The notes under the pieces were generated by a model. The model saw only the letters and a program-made list of their open reading frames with translations. It made no database searches and was not told where the DNA came from. Shown in pieces: positions 17,220-25,039 of a stretch of 64,000 nucleotides of DNA. The DNA is from Halobacteriovoraceae bacterium (GTDB lineage Bacteria; Bdellovibrionota; Bacteriovoracia; Bacteriovoracales; Bacteriovoracaceae). Every line of letters begins with the position of its first letter. Position 1 is the first letter of the stretch. The translations under genes and the position numbers were made by a program. The stretch covers positions 1 to 64,000 of the forward strand of contig PASP01000012.1 of NCBI GenBank assembly GCA_002712005.1, written 5' to 3'.

Positions 17220-17645
17220 TCAGATATCAAAGTCATCATAACTTTGCCCAAATTTCTCGTCATTTTCTTTAGTGAAGTACCTTCTTACAAAATATTGACC
17301 AGAGCGAATGGTGGAAATAAATCCCAATTCTTCTAATTTTCTTAATGAATGATAAATCTCATCAATCGATATTTTGAGATGTCCCGACATCTCAGAATGG
17401 GCCATGAGCTGACTAATTCCAAACTCTTTATAGAGATTAGGTCGACACCATACCCTTCTATAAAGGTACATAAGAACAAGAATCTCAATTCGATTAAGTT
17501 TAAAGTCGACTAAAATTTCATCAAAGAAAATATCGGGAATTTTGGAAGTCGTAGGATTTGTCTGTTGCTTACCTTCAATCAATTCTGATTTTGTAGGTTC
17601 TTTGCGTGACCGGTGAATGGCCAGTACATCGTGAATGTCAACCAT
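17220..17645 (-). CDS. Small winged-helix DNA-binding protein
   Basis: 141 residues from the ATG at 17643-17645 with AGGAGG six bases upstream. Residues of about 40-130 form a helix-turn-helix and wing: LNRIEILVLMYLYRRV, ISIDEIYHSLRKLEELG, then FISTIRSGQYFVRRYF. This resembles the winged helix of MarR-like regulators or of phage/plasmid replication proteins; the exact family is not clear. About 110 bases separate it from the large receiver-like gene downstream, so a functional link is possible. Confidence 0.7.
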   Translation of the reverse strand: MVDIHDVLAIHRSRKEPTKSELIEGKQQTNPTTSKIPDIFFDEILVDFKLNRIEILVLMYLYRRVWCRPNLYKEFGISQLMAHSEMSGHLKISIDEIYHSLRKLEELGFISTIRSGQYFVRRYFTKENDEKFGQSYDDFDI

Positions 17646-17719
17646 GATCAACCTCCTGGACCAAAGCCATACTTCCCTAAGTATGACATAGGAATGGAAC
17701 CATGACCACTAGGTTTTAT

Positions 17720-19108
17720 TTAGGAATTTTTTGCCTCCACGAAGTGACAAAAATAGAGAGCATCACTTCTTTGTGCTAGTGCCAGTGAATCATCACTCAG
17801 CATTTTTTGAAAGAGAGCTCTCCCCTTTAAGTCACATGGTAGGATTTCTGCAAATTTTCTATAGATATCGCCGAGGTCGGAATTGAAGCGCTTTAAAAGT
17901 TGATCAAAATCATCTCCACAATTTTTAGAGTGAATCATATGAAAACGTTTAAGTGCACTTTTTAGCGGGTGAACTTCAAACTCTGAAAATTGAAGACTTC
18001 CCATTTCTTCCCCTATTTTTTGAGCATTGAAACCTCTTAATTCTTCCAAAGTCGCTTTCAGATTAAGATGGCCATCGAGGGTTCCACTTTTCAATTTTGC
18101 CATTTTACAAAAATGATCCAATTGAGAAAGCTCAACCTTCCATAAAGGGTCGTAGATAAGAGCACATAGAACTTCAAGTTCATTTTCTACTTTTTCTTTA
18201 TAGCAGAGAACAGAATTGTCCTCGAGGGTTCCCATCAAAAAATCTAATTTTCGAATAGACTCACTTAACGGAATTGCATACCGATTAACGGTTTGGAAAA
18301 AGTGGTGACGGAAAATAAAGAAAGGTCCTTTAAAGGCCTCTCTAAAGAAATAGAAATTTGTTAATTTTGTCAGATTGAAATTCTTTATCTGCTCATTTAA
18401 AAGTTCTTGAGAGAGAGAGAAATTATACTTACAAGAAAAGCGCAGAGCGCGACAAAAGCGAACAGGATCTTTTGAAAAATCATCACTACAATGGTGGAGT
18501 TTCATATTCTTTAGATCTTGATATCCCTGAAAAGGATCTATGAAACGAAGTGAGATTTCATCATTTGTTTTTGAAAATTCTAATCCTAGTGCATTAATAG
18601 TAAAGTCTCTTCGGGCAAAGCTCTGCTCATAGGGACACTGACTTACGAGCTTTACCGACATATCACTATGCCCTAGGGCCTGGGCTCTTTGAGCTTTTTC
18701 ACCTTCATCTCTTTCGTCATTTTTATAGGATTCTATTCTTGCAGGAGCAAGCTCAACTTCGACACTTGAATTCTTCCAAGAGATTCTCATGATAGAGAAA
18801 GAGAGATATTCTACATTTTGTTGATAGTCATTTTCTAAACGGCTACCTAAACGAACCAACCTTTGCGACCATGTTTTTTCATCATATTCATAGGGATGAC
18901 GTAATTCAAAATCGAGATCGTTGGGAAACTTTCCGTTAAGAAAGAAGTCTCTTACCGCTCCCCCGACAAGAGTAAGAACAAATCCCTCTTGAAGGATAGA
19001 CTCTATAAGCTCCTGAACCTCGGAAGTGAATTGCCCTAAGATAGGAGGGCAATGGATTTGATCTTCGTTATGAAGATCTTTGGGAAAGAGATCTATTATT
19101 GATTTCAC
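17720..19108 (-). CDS. cca: CCA-adding tRNA nucleotidyltransferase / poly(A) polymerase family
   Basis: 462 residues. Class II nucleotidyltransferase: FVLTLVGGAVRDFFL (residues of about 41-55) and the metal-binding NDLDFEL are the catalytic head; RRDFTINALGLEF and DPVRFCRALRFSCKYN are the conserved neck motifs. It adds or repairs CCA at tRNA 3' ends, or adds A tails; the two cannot be told apart reliably here. The start overlaps the stop of the LysR gene by one base, so they are coupled. Confidence 0.9.
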   Translation of the reverse strand: MKSIIDLFPKDLHNEDQIHCPPILGQFTSEVQELIESILQEGFVLTLVGGAVRDFFLNGKFPNDLDFELRHPYEYDEKTWSQRLVRLGSRLENDYQQNVEYLSFSIMRISWKNSSVEVELAPARIESYKNDERDEGEKAQRAQALGHSDMSVKLVSQCPYEQSFARRDFTINALGLEFSKTNDEISLRFIDPFQGYQDLKNMKLHHCSDDFSKDPVRFCRALRFSCKYNFSLSQELLNEQIKNFNLTKLTNFYFFREAFKGPFFIFRHHFFQTVNRYAIPLSESIRKLDFLMGTLEDNSVLCYKEKVENELEVLCALIYDPLWKVELSQLDHFCKMAKLKSGTLDGHLNLKATLEELRGFNAQKIGEEMGSLQFSEFEVHPLKSALKRFHMIHSKNCGDDFDQLLKRFNSDLGDIYRKFAEILPCDLKGRALFQKMLSDDSLALAQRSDALYFCHFVEAKNS

Positions 19109-20010
19109 TAAGTGCTCAGCGGATTATCCACTTGAGTAAGTCTCTCAAGGGTCATCTTTATTCTCGTTAATTCGACGGCATCTTTATGATAAACCACATA
19201 GAATTTTCCATTAGAAACTTTGAAGTCCATCAAGCTTCCCACTTTATCTTTGTAGTAAGATCGACTGAGTACATGCAGAGGAACAACAGCAACTCCCAAA
19301 CCTTTTTGAACAGCTTGGAGCATATTTCCATGGGAGTTTATAACGTACTTCTTATTAATTTTCTTAGGAATGGAACCATAACGTTCACGACACCATTTTA
19401 AATAGAGGCCATCCCCTTCTTCTTGGAAGAGTATCGTGGGATAGCTTGAAAGTTCATCAAGAGTGGTTTCATCCGTTATTTTAAATTCATCTGAATCAGG
19501 GAAAACCAAAACGGATCTCTCTTCTCCTATAAACTTCTTTTCCCCCACGGTGGGAAGTGTTTCTTCAGGAAGAATGAGAAAGTCGAGACGATAATTTTCA
19601 AATTCACGCACAAGATTTTCTTGGAACCCTAAATTGATCGAGACCGTTAGATCTTTGTTCTCAGCTGAGTATTGAAGCATTTGAGGAGCGAGCCAAGACT
19701 TCCCAATCCCCGTTAGTGTTCCGATGCGAACAACTCCATTCATCGAAGTCTTATCATGAGTTATTTCATCGAGCGTTTCTTCCATTTGAGAAAGAAAGTT
19801 CTGAGCAAGCAAATAGAGTTTCTCACCTTCTTGGGTGAGAACGACCTTCTTTCCTGAACGTTTGAAAAGTCGAACATCAATCTTTCGTTCGAGATTCTTA
19901 ATCGATTGGCTTATGGCCGATTGGGTAACATGAAGATCTTCCGCAGCTTTAGAAAAGCTCTTGGCACGGGCTACGGCCACTAAAGTTTGGAGTTGACTGG
20001 TTTCAAGCAT
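19108..20010 (-). CDS. LysR-family transcriptional regulator
   Basis: 300 residues with winged helix 1-60 (LQTLVAVARAKSFSKAAEDL, then VTQSAISQSIKNLERKI) and a substrate-binding domain. It is divergent from the L,D-transpeptidase gene. A perfect 9-bp inverted repeat lies in the shared 239-base region and is the likely binding site. The resemblance is to CysB/CysL/OxyR-like members in general; the inducer is unknown. The gene is translationally coupled to cca downstream. Confidence 0.92.
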   Translation of the reverse strand: MLETSQLQTLVAVARAKSFSKAAEDLHVTQSAISQSIKNLERKIDVRLFKRSGKKVVLTQEGEKLYLLAQNFLSQMEETLDEITHDKTSMNGVVRIGTLTGIGKSWLAPQMLQYSAENKDLTVSINLGFQENLVREFENYRLDFLILPEETLPTVGEKKFIGEERSVLVFPDSDEFKITDETTLDELSSYPTILFQEEGDGLYLKWCRERYGSIPKKINKKYVINSHGNMLQAVQKGLGVAVVPLHVLSRSYYKDKVGSLMDFKVSNGKFYVVYHKDAVELTRIKMTLERLTQVDNPLST

Positions 20011-20100
20011 ATTGGACTCTTTCTTGGTGTTGGGATTAAGAGGAATTATTTCATTAAGCCTAACTACTGTTTAATATCAGATTTACTTATAGATTAGCCT

Positions 20101-20124
20101 AAACTTATAGGCAAGTATAAGTTT
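20101..20124. promoter_or_regulatory. Palindromic operator between LysR gene and L,D-transpeptidase
   Basis: AAACTTATA-GGCAAG-TATAAGTTT: perfect 9-bp arms and a 6-base spacer, containing a T-N11-A core as preferred by LysR proteins. A third ACTTATAG copy lies just upstream at about 20084-20091, as in the activation half-sites of LysR promoters. It is 91 bases from the LysR start and 126 from the transpeptidase start. Confidence 0.6.
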
Positions 20125-20249
20125 TAAGTTAGACCTTGATAAAGATTCACCAGAATAACTAAGAAAGTTTTATAAGGTCCCTTGGAATCTATCACGATGC
20201 ATCATAGAAACTGACTCAACACACAATAACTTTAACAAGGTACACACAC

Positions 20250-21473
20250 ATGAAAAAGACCCTACTTAAGGCGTTGGCCTTATCTGTTGTTTGTCACTCT
20301 ATGCCTACATTGGCCGCCCTTAACTTTACTTCAGAACAGAAAAACCAGCTCAAAGGCGTGCGCCTAACCGATGCGACCCATTCAATTGGTGCTTTAAAAA
20401 ATCTTTCCCAGATCTCACAATCTTTAGAAAAGAGTTGGGATGACTATGTTGCAGACAATTATGATATGAATGAGGTTCTTAACCTCTTTCTCACGGATAT
20501 CCCTACCGAGAAAGCAGGGCAAACCATTCTTCCTATTGCCAGCTTTGGTTCTCTAGAGAACTCTAACGAGATGGTCTTCATTATGGCCGATATTCTTGTT
20601 TCATCAAATAACCCTTCGGACATCAACGTTCGCGTAAAGAAAGTGATTCCCCTTTCTCGCACGAAATTTGAATTGAATGCTTCACTTGCTGATAGAAAGC
20701 TCATTGTTTCCGATACATTAAATGACCTTAAAATGGTATTTCCTCTTGGTGTAGGCTCTTTTGATGAAGGCGTTTTGAACGATGCTGTCACTCTTCTTAC
20801 TCCGCGCTTTGAAAATTCATATCTCGATAAGAATGCGGCGATCTCTAAAAGGGATAAGCCTAGATACTTTGCAGGTAAACCATTTTTAAGAATTACGACT
20901 GATGAAAATCCGGCCAAAGGTCATACGGCGATTGGATTCCACGTACAACCTAATCTCGATCCCTTTGTAAGGGCCTTTGATAGTCACGGTTGCATGCGAA
21001 TGCAAACTCATGATCTTCAAATGCTTCACGATCTCCTCAAGGAAGGACCTCATAGAAGATTGAGTGTTAATGTAAAATTTAAAATTGATGATCCCGCAGA
21101 ACATCCGATCAATAAAGTGAATAAGCCTTATAAGAAGGTTCTCAATGTGGGGAAAACTTCAGCTCCCAATTACACAATTGATAGAGATGGATTAGTTCAA
21201 ACCACAAAAGACTGGAATAATGAAGCACCAGTTGATCGCCTACAAGATATCGCCGGTGATCACCATCACGCTATTTATGATTACGATATGTCTTGGCGTG
21301 AAGAGGAGCGCTTCAAGGCCCATGTTGCTGAATGCTATGAGCAACATCCCTATGATGAAGTCGATGGTTTCTTCAAAAAGAAGAAAGAAAAAATAAAGTA
21401 CAATAGCTGTGTAAAAGACGGAAGACGAAATAATAGTCTTTCCGATCGACTCTATCAAATGTGGGTTCACTAA
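20250..21473 (+). CDS. Exported L,D-transpeptidase (YkuD family)
   Basis: 407 residues with a Sec signal (about 1-22, ending LAA). The YkuD catalytic signature is present: the His of GHTAIGFHV and SHGCMRM with catalytic Cys248. Such enzymes form 3-3 cross-links in peptidoglycan or attach proteins and D-amino acids to it in the periplasm. The first ~190 residues and last ~130 are not recognised; the C-terminal part is Lys/Asp/His rich. Downstream is a terminator, then a lytic-transglycosylase-like gene. In predatory relatives L,D-transpeptidases act on self and prey walls; that this one does so is inference. Confidence 0.88.
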   Translation: MKKTLLKALALSVVCHSMPTLAALNFTSEQKNQLKGVRLTDATHSIGALKNLSQISQSLEKSWDDYVADNYDMNEVLNLFLTDIPTEKAGQTILPIASFGSLENSNEMVFIMADILVSSNNPSDINVRVKKVIPLSRTKFELNASLADRKLIVSDTLNDLKMVFPLGVGSFDEGVLNDAVTLLTPRFENSYLDKNAAISKRDKPRYFAGKPFLRITTDENPAKGHTAIGFHVQPNLDPFVRAFDSHGCMRMQTHDLQMLHDLLKEGPHRRLSVNVKFKIDDPAEHPINKVNKPYKKVLNVGKTSAPNYTIDRDGLVQTTKDWNNEAPVDRLQDIAGDHHHAIYDYDMSWREEERFKAHVAECYEQHPYDEVDGFFKKKKEKIKYNSCVKDGRRNNSLSDRLYQMWVH

Positions 21474-21488
21474 AATTCTAATGATTCC

Positions 21489-21519
21489 AAGGCCTTCCCT
21501 AGTGAAGGCCTTTTTTTTT
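21489..21519 (+). terminator. Intrinsic terminator after the L,D-transpeptidase
   Basis: AAGGCCTTC / GAAGGCCTT stem with a 6-base loop and a run of nine T, starting 15 bases after the stop. Confidence 0.92.
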
Positions 21520-21604
21520 AACCTTAGTAAATTCTTCATAGCGCATTGCGTAAAATCTCTAATCTTGGTACAAATCCGAAAAACAAAATTTCTAGGAGTA
21601 TTCC

Positions 21605-22735
21605 ATGAAGAAGATTTCTCACGGGCTTATTAAGAGCTCACTTATAGGATTAACCTTAGTTCAGGCCCTAAGCAGCCAGGCCTACTTTGATAAGCAACAA
21701 TATCTTAGTGAAGATACCCTTTTGATGACCGGTCAAACGAAGAAAAGTCTTCAAACAGACGATATCCAAGACAAGAAATCGAGGGCCTCTATCGTAAGAA
21801 TTCTTGATAATGTTATGGCCACGATCAATAAGAGTGCAGAAATCTACGGACCTATCTATCGTCACGATACAAGAAATTCAGAAAACTATGGAGATGAAAT
21901 CGTTAAGATTATTCTCAAGTCAGCCCATGCCAAGGCCAAGCGATACCTGGATGAAGGAAACCCACAGGCCTACTACGCTTTCTTGGCCCTTTCCTTAACT
22001 GTTCCCAATCAAGAGGGACTCTTTGTTCACTTTAGAGAAGTCGATTCAGATAGAGACTACTGTAATGATGAAAGATCTACTGGTGAAAATATTAAAAGTT
22101 CAAAAGCGAAAGACCAATTCCAAGCGGCTCTCAATGGAGAAGGTGGAAAGAAACTCTTTGGAATCTTTAATCGTAATAAAGAGTCTGAAGGTTTCCTCGT
22201 AAAGTGTAAGGACCTACGTGGAGAGAAGAAGTATCGTCAACTTATCGTAGGTGGAAGCGATGGAAGTGATGTGGGAATGTTCCAATTGTCAGCTCTATGG
22301 CACTTTGATGAATTCTTAAATAAAGGAAAGTATGATTCGGTTAAACAGACCGTGGACTATGGACTTAATTACCTAAGACAACAGTTTCACCACGGTTATA
22401 GAAATGCAGCGACGAAGTACACATGTTTTCTTGATGAGAATCAAAATATTGATTACTTCAAACTTATCCGTGGTTCTTGGTCAGCCTATAATGGTGGTCC
22501 TTCTCAGAAATGTCGATTTGCTGACAAAGAAGGTCCCTATGCTGGACACGATAATGGATTCAAAAAGAATTTAGACATCACTCTAAATTTAAATGATGGT
22601 GGATTCTTTGGTTTTGCTTCTGATTCAACCCTTGATCTTTCTCCAGCAGTTAGAGCAGCAGTTGAAGAAGTAGTGACTAATCTTGAAAAGAAGACAAATT
22701 CAGCTTCAGCGTTACAAAGTCTTTTAGACTCATAA
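21605..22735 (+). CDS. Exported lytic-transglycosylase-like protein
   Basis: 376 residues with a signal peptide (about 1-26, ending SSQA before YFDK). A lysozyme-like/SLT pattern can be read: VPNQEGLF with candidate catalytic Glu137, then GSDVGMFQLS matching the GLMQ block, YGLNYLRQQFHHGY matching the YL.L...F block, and WSAYNGGPSQK matching AYNAG. The overall order and spacing fit, but similarity is distant, so catalysis is inferred. The next gene follows after 22 bases in the same direction and is probably co-transcribed. Confidence 0.7.
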   Translation: MKKISHGLIKSSLIGLTLVQALSSQAYFDKQQYLSEDTLLMTGQTKKSLQTDDIQDKKSRASIVRILDNVMATINKSAEIYGPIYRHDTRNSENYGDEIVKIILKSAHAKAKRYLDEGNPQAYYAFLALSLTVPNQEGLFVHFREVDSDRDYCNDERSTGENIKSSKAKDQFQAALNGEGGKKLFGIFNRNKESEGFLVKCKDLRGEKKYRQLIVGGSDGSDVGMFQLSALWHFDEFLNKGKYDSVKQTVDYGLNYLRQQFHHGYRNAATKYTCFLDENQNIDYFKLIRGSWSAYNGGPSQKCRFADKEGPYAGHDNGFKKNLDITLNLNDGGFFGFASDSTLDLSPAVRAAVEEVVTNLEKKTNSASALQSLLDS

Positions 22736-22757
22736 GAATTAGCGAGTAAGTATAAGT

Positions 22758-23672
22758 ATGTTGGGAAAAAAGAAGAACTCATTTTTAGTAGCATCTACCG
22801 TCTTTGTTCTGGTTATGGGGGCGGTAGCACTTTTAGATAATGAAACATCTTCCGAGCAGATTGATTCTGAACACAGTATTGATCATTCTCTAGTAGCCAA
22901 TGCTCATAAAGAGGCCAATACATACAGAAAGAAAATTTTGGAGAAGGCCTTACCTAAAAAAGCGACAGGATCAGCGGCCTATCGTAATTTTGTCGATTCA
23001 GCAGTAACAACAGATCAATACCTGGAAGAGCTGAGAATTGGACAAGCTAAGGAATTCTTAAAGACAAGCTTTAAGTCTCTTAAAGATTGTTATCGAGAGG
23101 GGTGTGGCCAGTTACCTGACGAAGATGATGGTTTCTATGATCCGGCCTTATCCATTGCTCAACAATCTTTAAAGAGGCTCTTAGAAATTACGGCCCGCCA
23201 TCCAAAGAAATTAGATCTAAGAAATTGGATGGAAGAGTCTGAACTTCTAGATCTTTTAGGTGCAGAAAACCAAGGTCTTCGCCAAGCGGCTTTTGAAAAT
23301 CTAGTTAACTTGAAAGGTACCAAAGAAGCCTTTCAAGATATCTTAGAAAAGACTCGCGAGCTCCAAGGTGAAGCGGCTGGAGATGCCCTTAAAAATATGC
23401 TCACCTTTGTAAATGAAGATAATAAACAAGACTTAATCGATTCGATGGCCTTAATCAGTAAAGAAGGCAGTAGTGCAACTGTTCTTGGAATTCTTGAAAA
23501 TTTAAGTGAATTAAAAGTAAGCCAGTCGCAAATCAATCAAATTACAGAAGGACTGTGCCGCTTTAAAGAAAAGAAAAGTGAAAGTCACAATGTAGCGGCC
23601 ATGAGTTACTACTTAAAATCAATGGCCGCAAATTCAGGTATTGAATTAGAAGCTCAGAACTATTGTCTCTGA
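22758..23672 (+). CDS. Membrane-anchored helical protein of unknown function
   Basis: 304 residues. A single hydrophobic segment near the N-terminus (FLVASTVFVLVMGAVALL) suggests a signal anchor with the rest in the periplasm. The remainder is helical; residues of about 150-300 have a HEAT-like rhythm (LLDLLGAENQGLRQAAFENL, then AAGDALKNMLTFVNEDN). Cys pairs occur (DCYREGCGQ). It is downstream of the lytic-transglycosylase-like gene and may be its partner. Its 3' end overlaps the convergent gene by 13 bases. Confidence 0.7.
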   Translation: MLGKKKNSFLVASTVFVLVMGAVALLDNETSSEQIDSEHSIDHSLVANAHKEANTYRKKILEKALPKKATGSAAYRNFVDSAVTTDQYLEELRIGQAKEFLKTSFKSLKDCYREGCGQLPDEDDGFYDPALSIAQQSLKRLLEITARHPKKLDLRNWMEESELLDLLGAENQGLRQAAFENLVNLKGTKEAFQDILEKTRELQGEAAGDALKNMLTFVNEDNKQDLIDSMALISKEGSSATVLGILENLSELKVSQSQINQITEGLCRFKEKKSESHNVAAMSYYLKSMAANSGIELEAQNYCL

Positions 23673-24304
23673 GCTTTAGAAAAATAGAATTCGTTAAAGG
23701 CTTCTTCAACAATTTTTGAATAAGTTCCCATTCCGATAAATTGACGATCCGCTTGGGCCATATCCATCTCTTCTTCGTAGGCAGAAGGCTTAACAAGTTC
23801 ACAAAGATTAGGGTTGAGTTGTTCAATATACTCATTAAAGAATTTAGAAAACTCTCCTTGAGAAGAAACTAATTCCGAACAGCTCACATTCTGATAGTGA
23901 TTAAGCTCTTTTACGTAGTGAAATTCATTATAATGAACTTCTAATAAATGAGAAAAGGTCCCGGCACCAATAAATTCTTTTTCAGACTCTATACTATCTT
24001 CCTCAAAAGCAGCATCCCTTACCTGTGAACAAAAGTTTGGATTCAACAGAGTAAGTTCTCTTTTAAAGAATTGGACAAATTCATCACGATTAGATGAATC
24101 AAAGAAATCTGAACATTGCATATCCATATAAGACTCTAAGGGTGCAATAGATAATCCTGCAGGATAGCGCTTCTTCGAACTCTCTTCTACTAAATGATCC
24201 GTTGTCATAGGGGCTTTTGCAAATGCATTAAAGGACATCAATCCTAAGGCCACAACACAAATCCCTTTATTCATTTTTAACACTAGCTCGCTAAGACGCT
24301 TCAT
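23660..24304 (-). CDS. Exported protein made of two tandem ~70-residue repeats
   Basis: About 214 residues from the ATG at 24302-24304 with GGAG five bases upstream. Signal peptide to about residue 30 (VVALGLMSFNAFA). The mature protein has two copies of one unit: CSDFFDSSNRDEFVQFFKRE ... NPNFCSQVRDAAFEE ... EFIGAGTFSHLLEVHYNEF and CSELVSSQGEFSKFFNEYIE ... NPNLCELVKPSAYEE ... QFIGMGTYSKIVEEAFNEF. Each has two Cys in the same places, probably one disulfide per unit. No family recognised. Confidence 0.75.
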   Translation of the reverse strand: MKRLSELVLKMNKGICVVALGLMSFNAFAKAPMTTDHLVEESSKKRYPAGLSIAPLESYMDMQCSDFFDSSNRDEFVQFFKRELTLLNPNFCSQVRDAAFEEDSIESEKEFIGAGTFSHLLEVHYNEFHYVKELNHYQNVSCSELVSSQGEFSKFFNEYIEQLNPNLCELVKPSAYEEEMDMAQADRQFIGMGTYSKIVEEAFNEFYFSKAQRQ

Positions 24305-24513
24305 AGTCACTCCGCTGATATAATTTCTAATGCCTTATATGATCCAAAATTCGTGCCATAAATCTTCACGCTATAACAGTTACTTAGCAGGACTAGGCCG
24401 TTATATTTCTATACACTTTTGAAAGGTGTTTAAATCCTTTACACCCCCTTTTCTATTTTTCACACCTTCTAGAGAAATTAATCAAAGCCCACTACCCTTT
24501 TTGTATAAATCAT

Positions 24514-24540
24514 AAAAAAAAAAACGCATCCCCAAATGCG
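24514..24540 (-). terminator. Terminator-like hairpin in front of a rightward gene
   Basis: CGCAT / ATGCG (6-base loop) followed on the minus strand by eleven T. It faces the opposite way to the gene it precedes (24563), so it could stop leftward read-through or act as a leader hairpin of the rightward transcript. Confidence 0.45.
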
Positions 24541-24562
24541 GCAACTATCGTGGAGGCATAAT

Positions 24563-24949
24563 ATGAAAAACTTTTTAAGCTTAATTGCATTAACTCTTAT
24601 TGTTTTCAATACACAAGTAGCAGCTCAAGGCTTTAGTCTTGAAGATGAGTTACGTGACTACAATCAAGTAGGAAAGATCAACGCAGTCATGCTCAATCAA
24701 ATCGATGACAATATTAACGCTGTAAAAGTAAACTTCGATCTCGAAAGAGAAAATGCTGATGGTGGTTTTGACCATATGGAAGGAAAAATCTTGGCCGCTC
24801 TTATCCTAACAATTGAAGATCAACTCGATGCTGTTGATGAGCAAAGAAGACTTCTCGATGAGAAATATGAAATTCTAGATGCCGATAAAGAGGCCATTGA
24901 TAATCGTCTTCAAGGAATTCAAATCCTTATTGATGAAATCAACCTCTAA
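24563..24949 (+). CDS. Small exported helical protein of unknown function
   Basis: 128 residues from the ATG at 24563, which has GGAGG at six-base spacing. Signal peptide to about residue 22 (LSLIALTLIVFNTQVAAQ). The mature part is acidic and helical, likely a coiled coil (ILTIEDQLDAVDEQRRLLDE, then ILDADKEAIDNRLQGIQILI). It shares the terminator at 24989-25012 with fusA. No family recognised. Confidence 0.75.
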   Translation: MKNFLSLIALTLIVFNTQVAAQGFSLEDELRDYNQVGKINAVMLNQIDDNINAVKVNFDLERENADGGFDHMEGKILAALILTIEDQLDAVDEQRRLLDEKYEILDADKEAIDNRLQGIQILIDEINL

Positions 24950-24988
24950 GCGAGACTTCATTACCCCTTAACACAACAGAAAATAAAA

Positions 24989-25012
24989 AAGGCCTCTTTT
25001 TCAAGAGGCCTT
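24989..25012 (-). terminator. Bidirectional terminator between small exported protein and fusA
   Basis: AAGGCCTCTT / AAGAGGCCTT, a perfect 10-bp stem with loop TTTC. The minus strand continues TTTTATTTT (fusA); the plus strand continues CCTTATTT. Confidence 0.9.
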
Positions 25013-25039
25013 CCTTATTTAAACTTTTTAGACTAGAGT

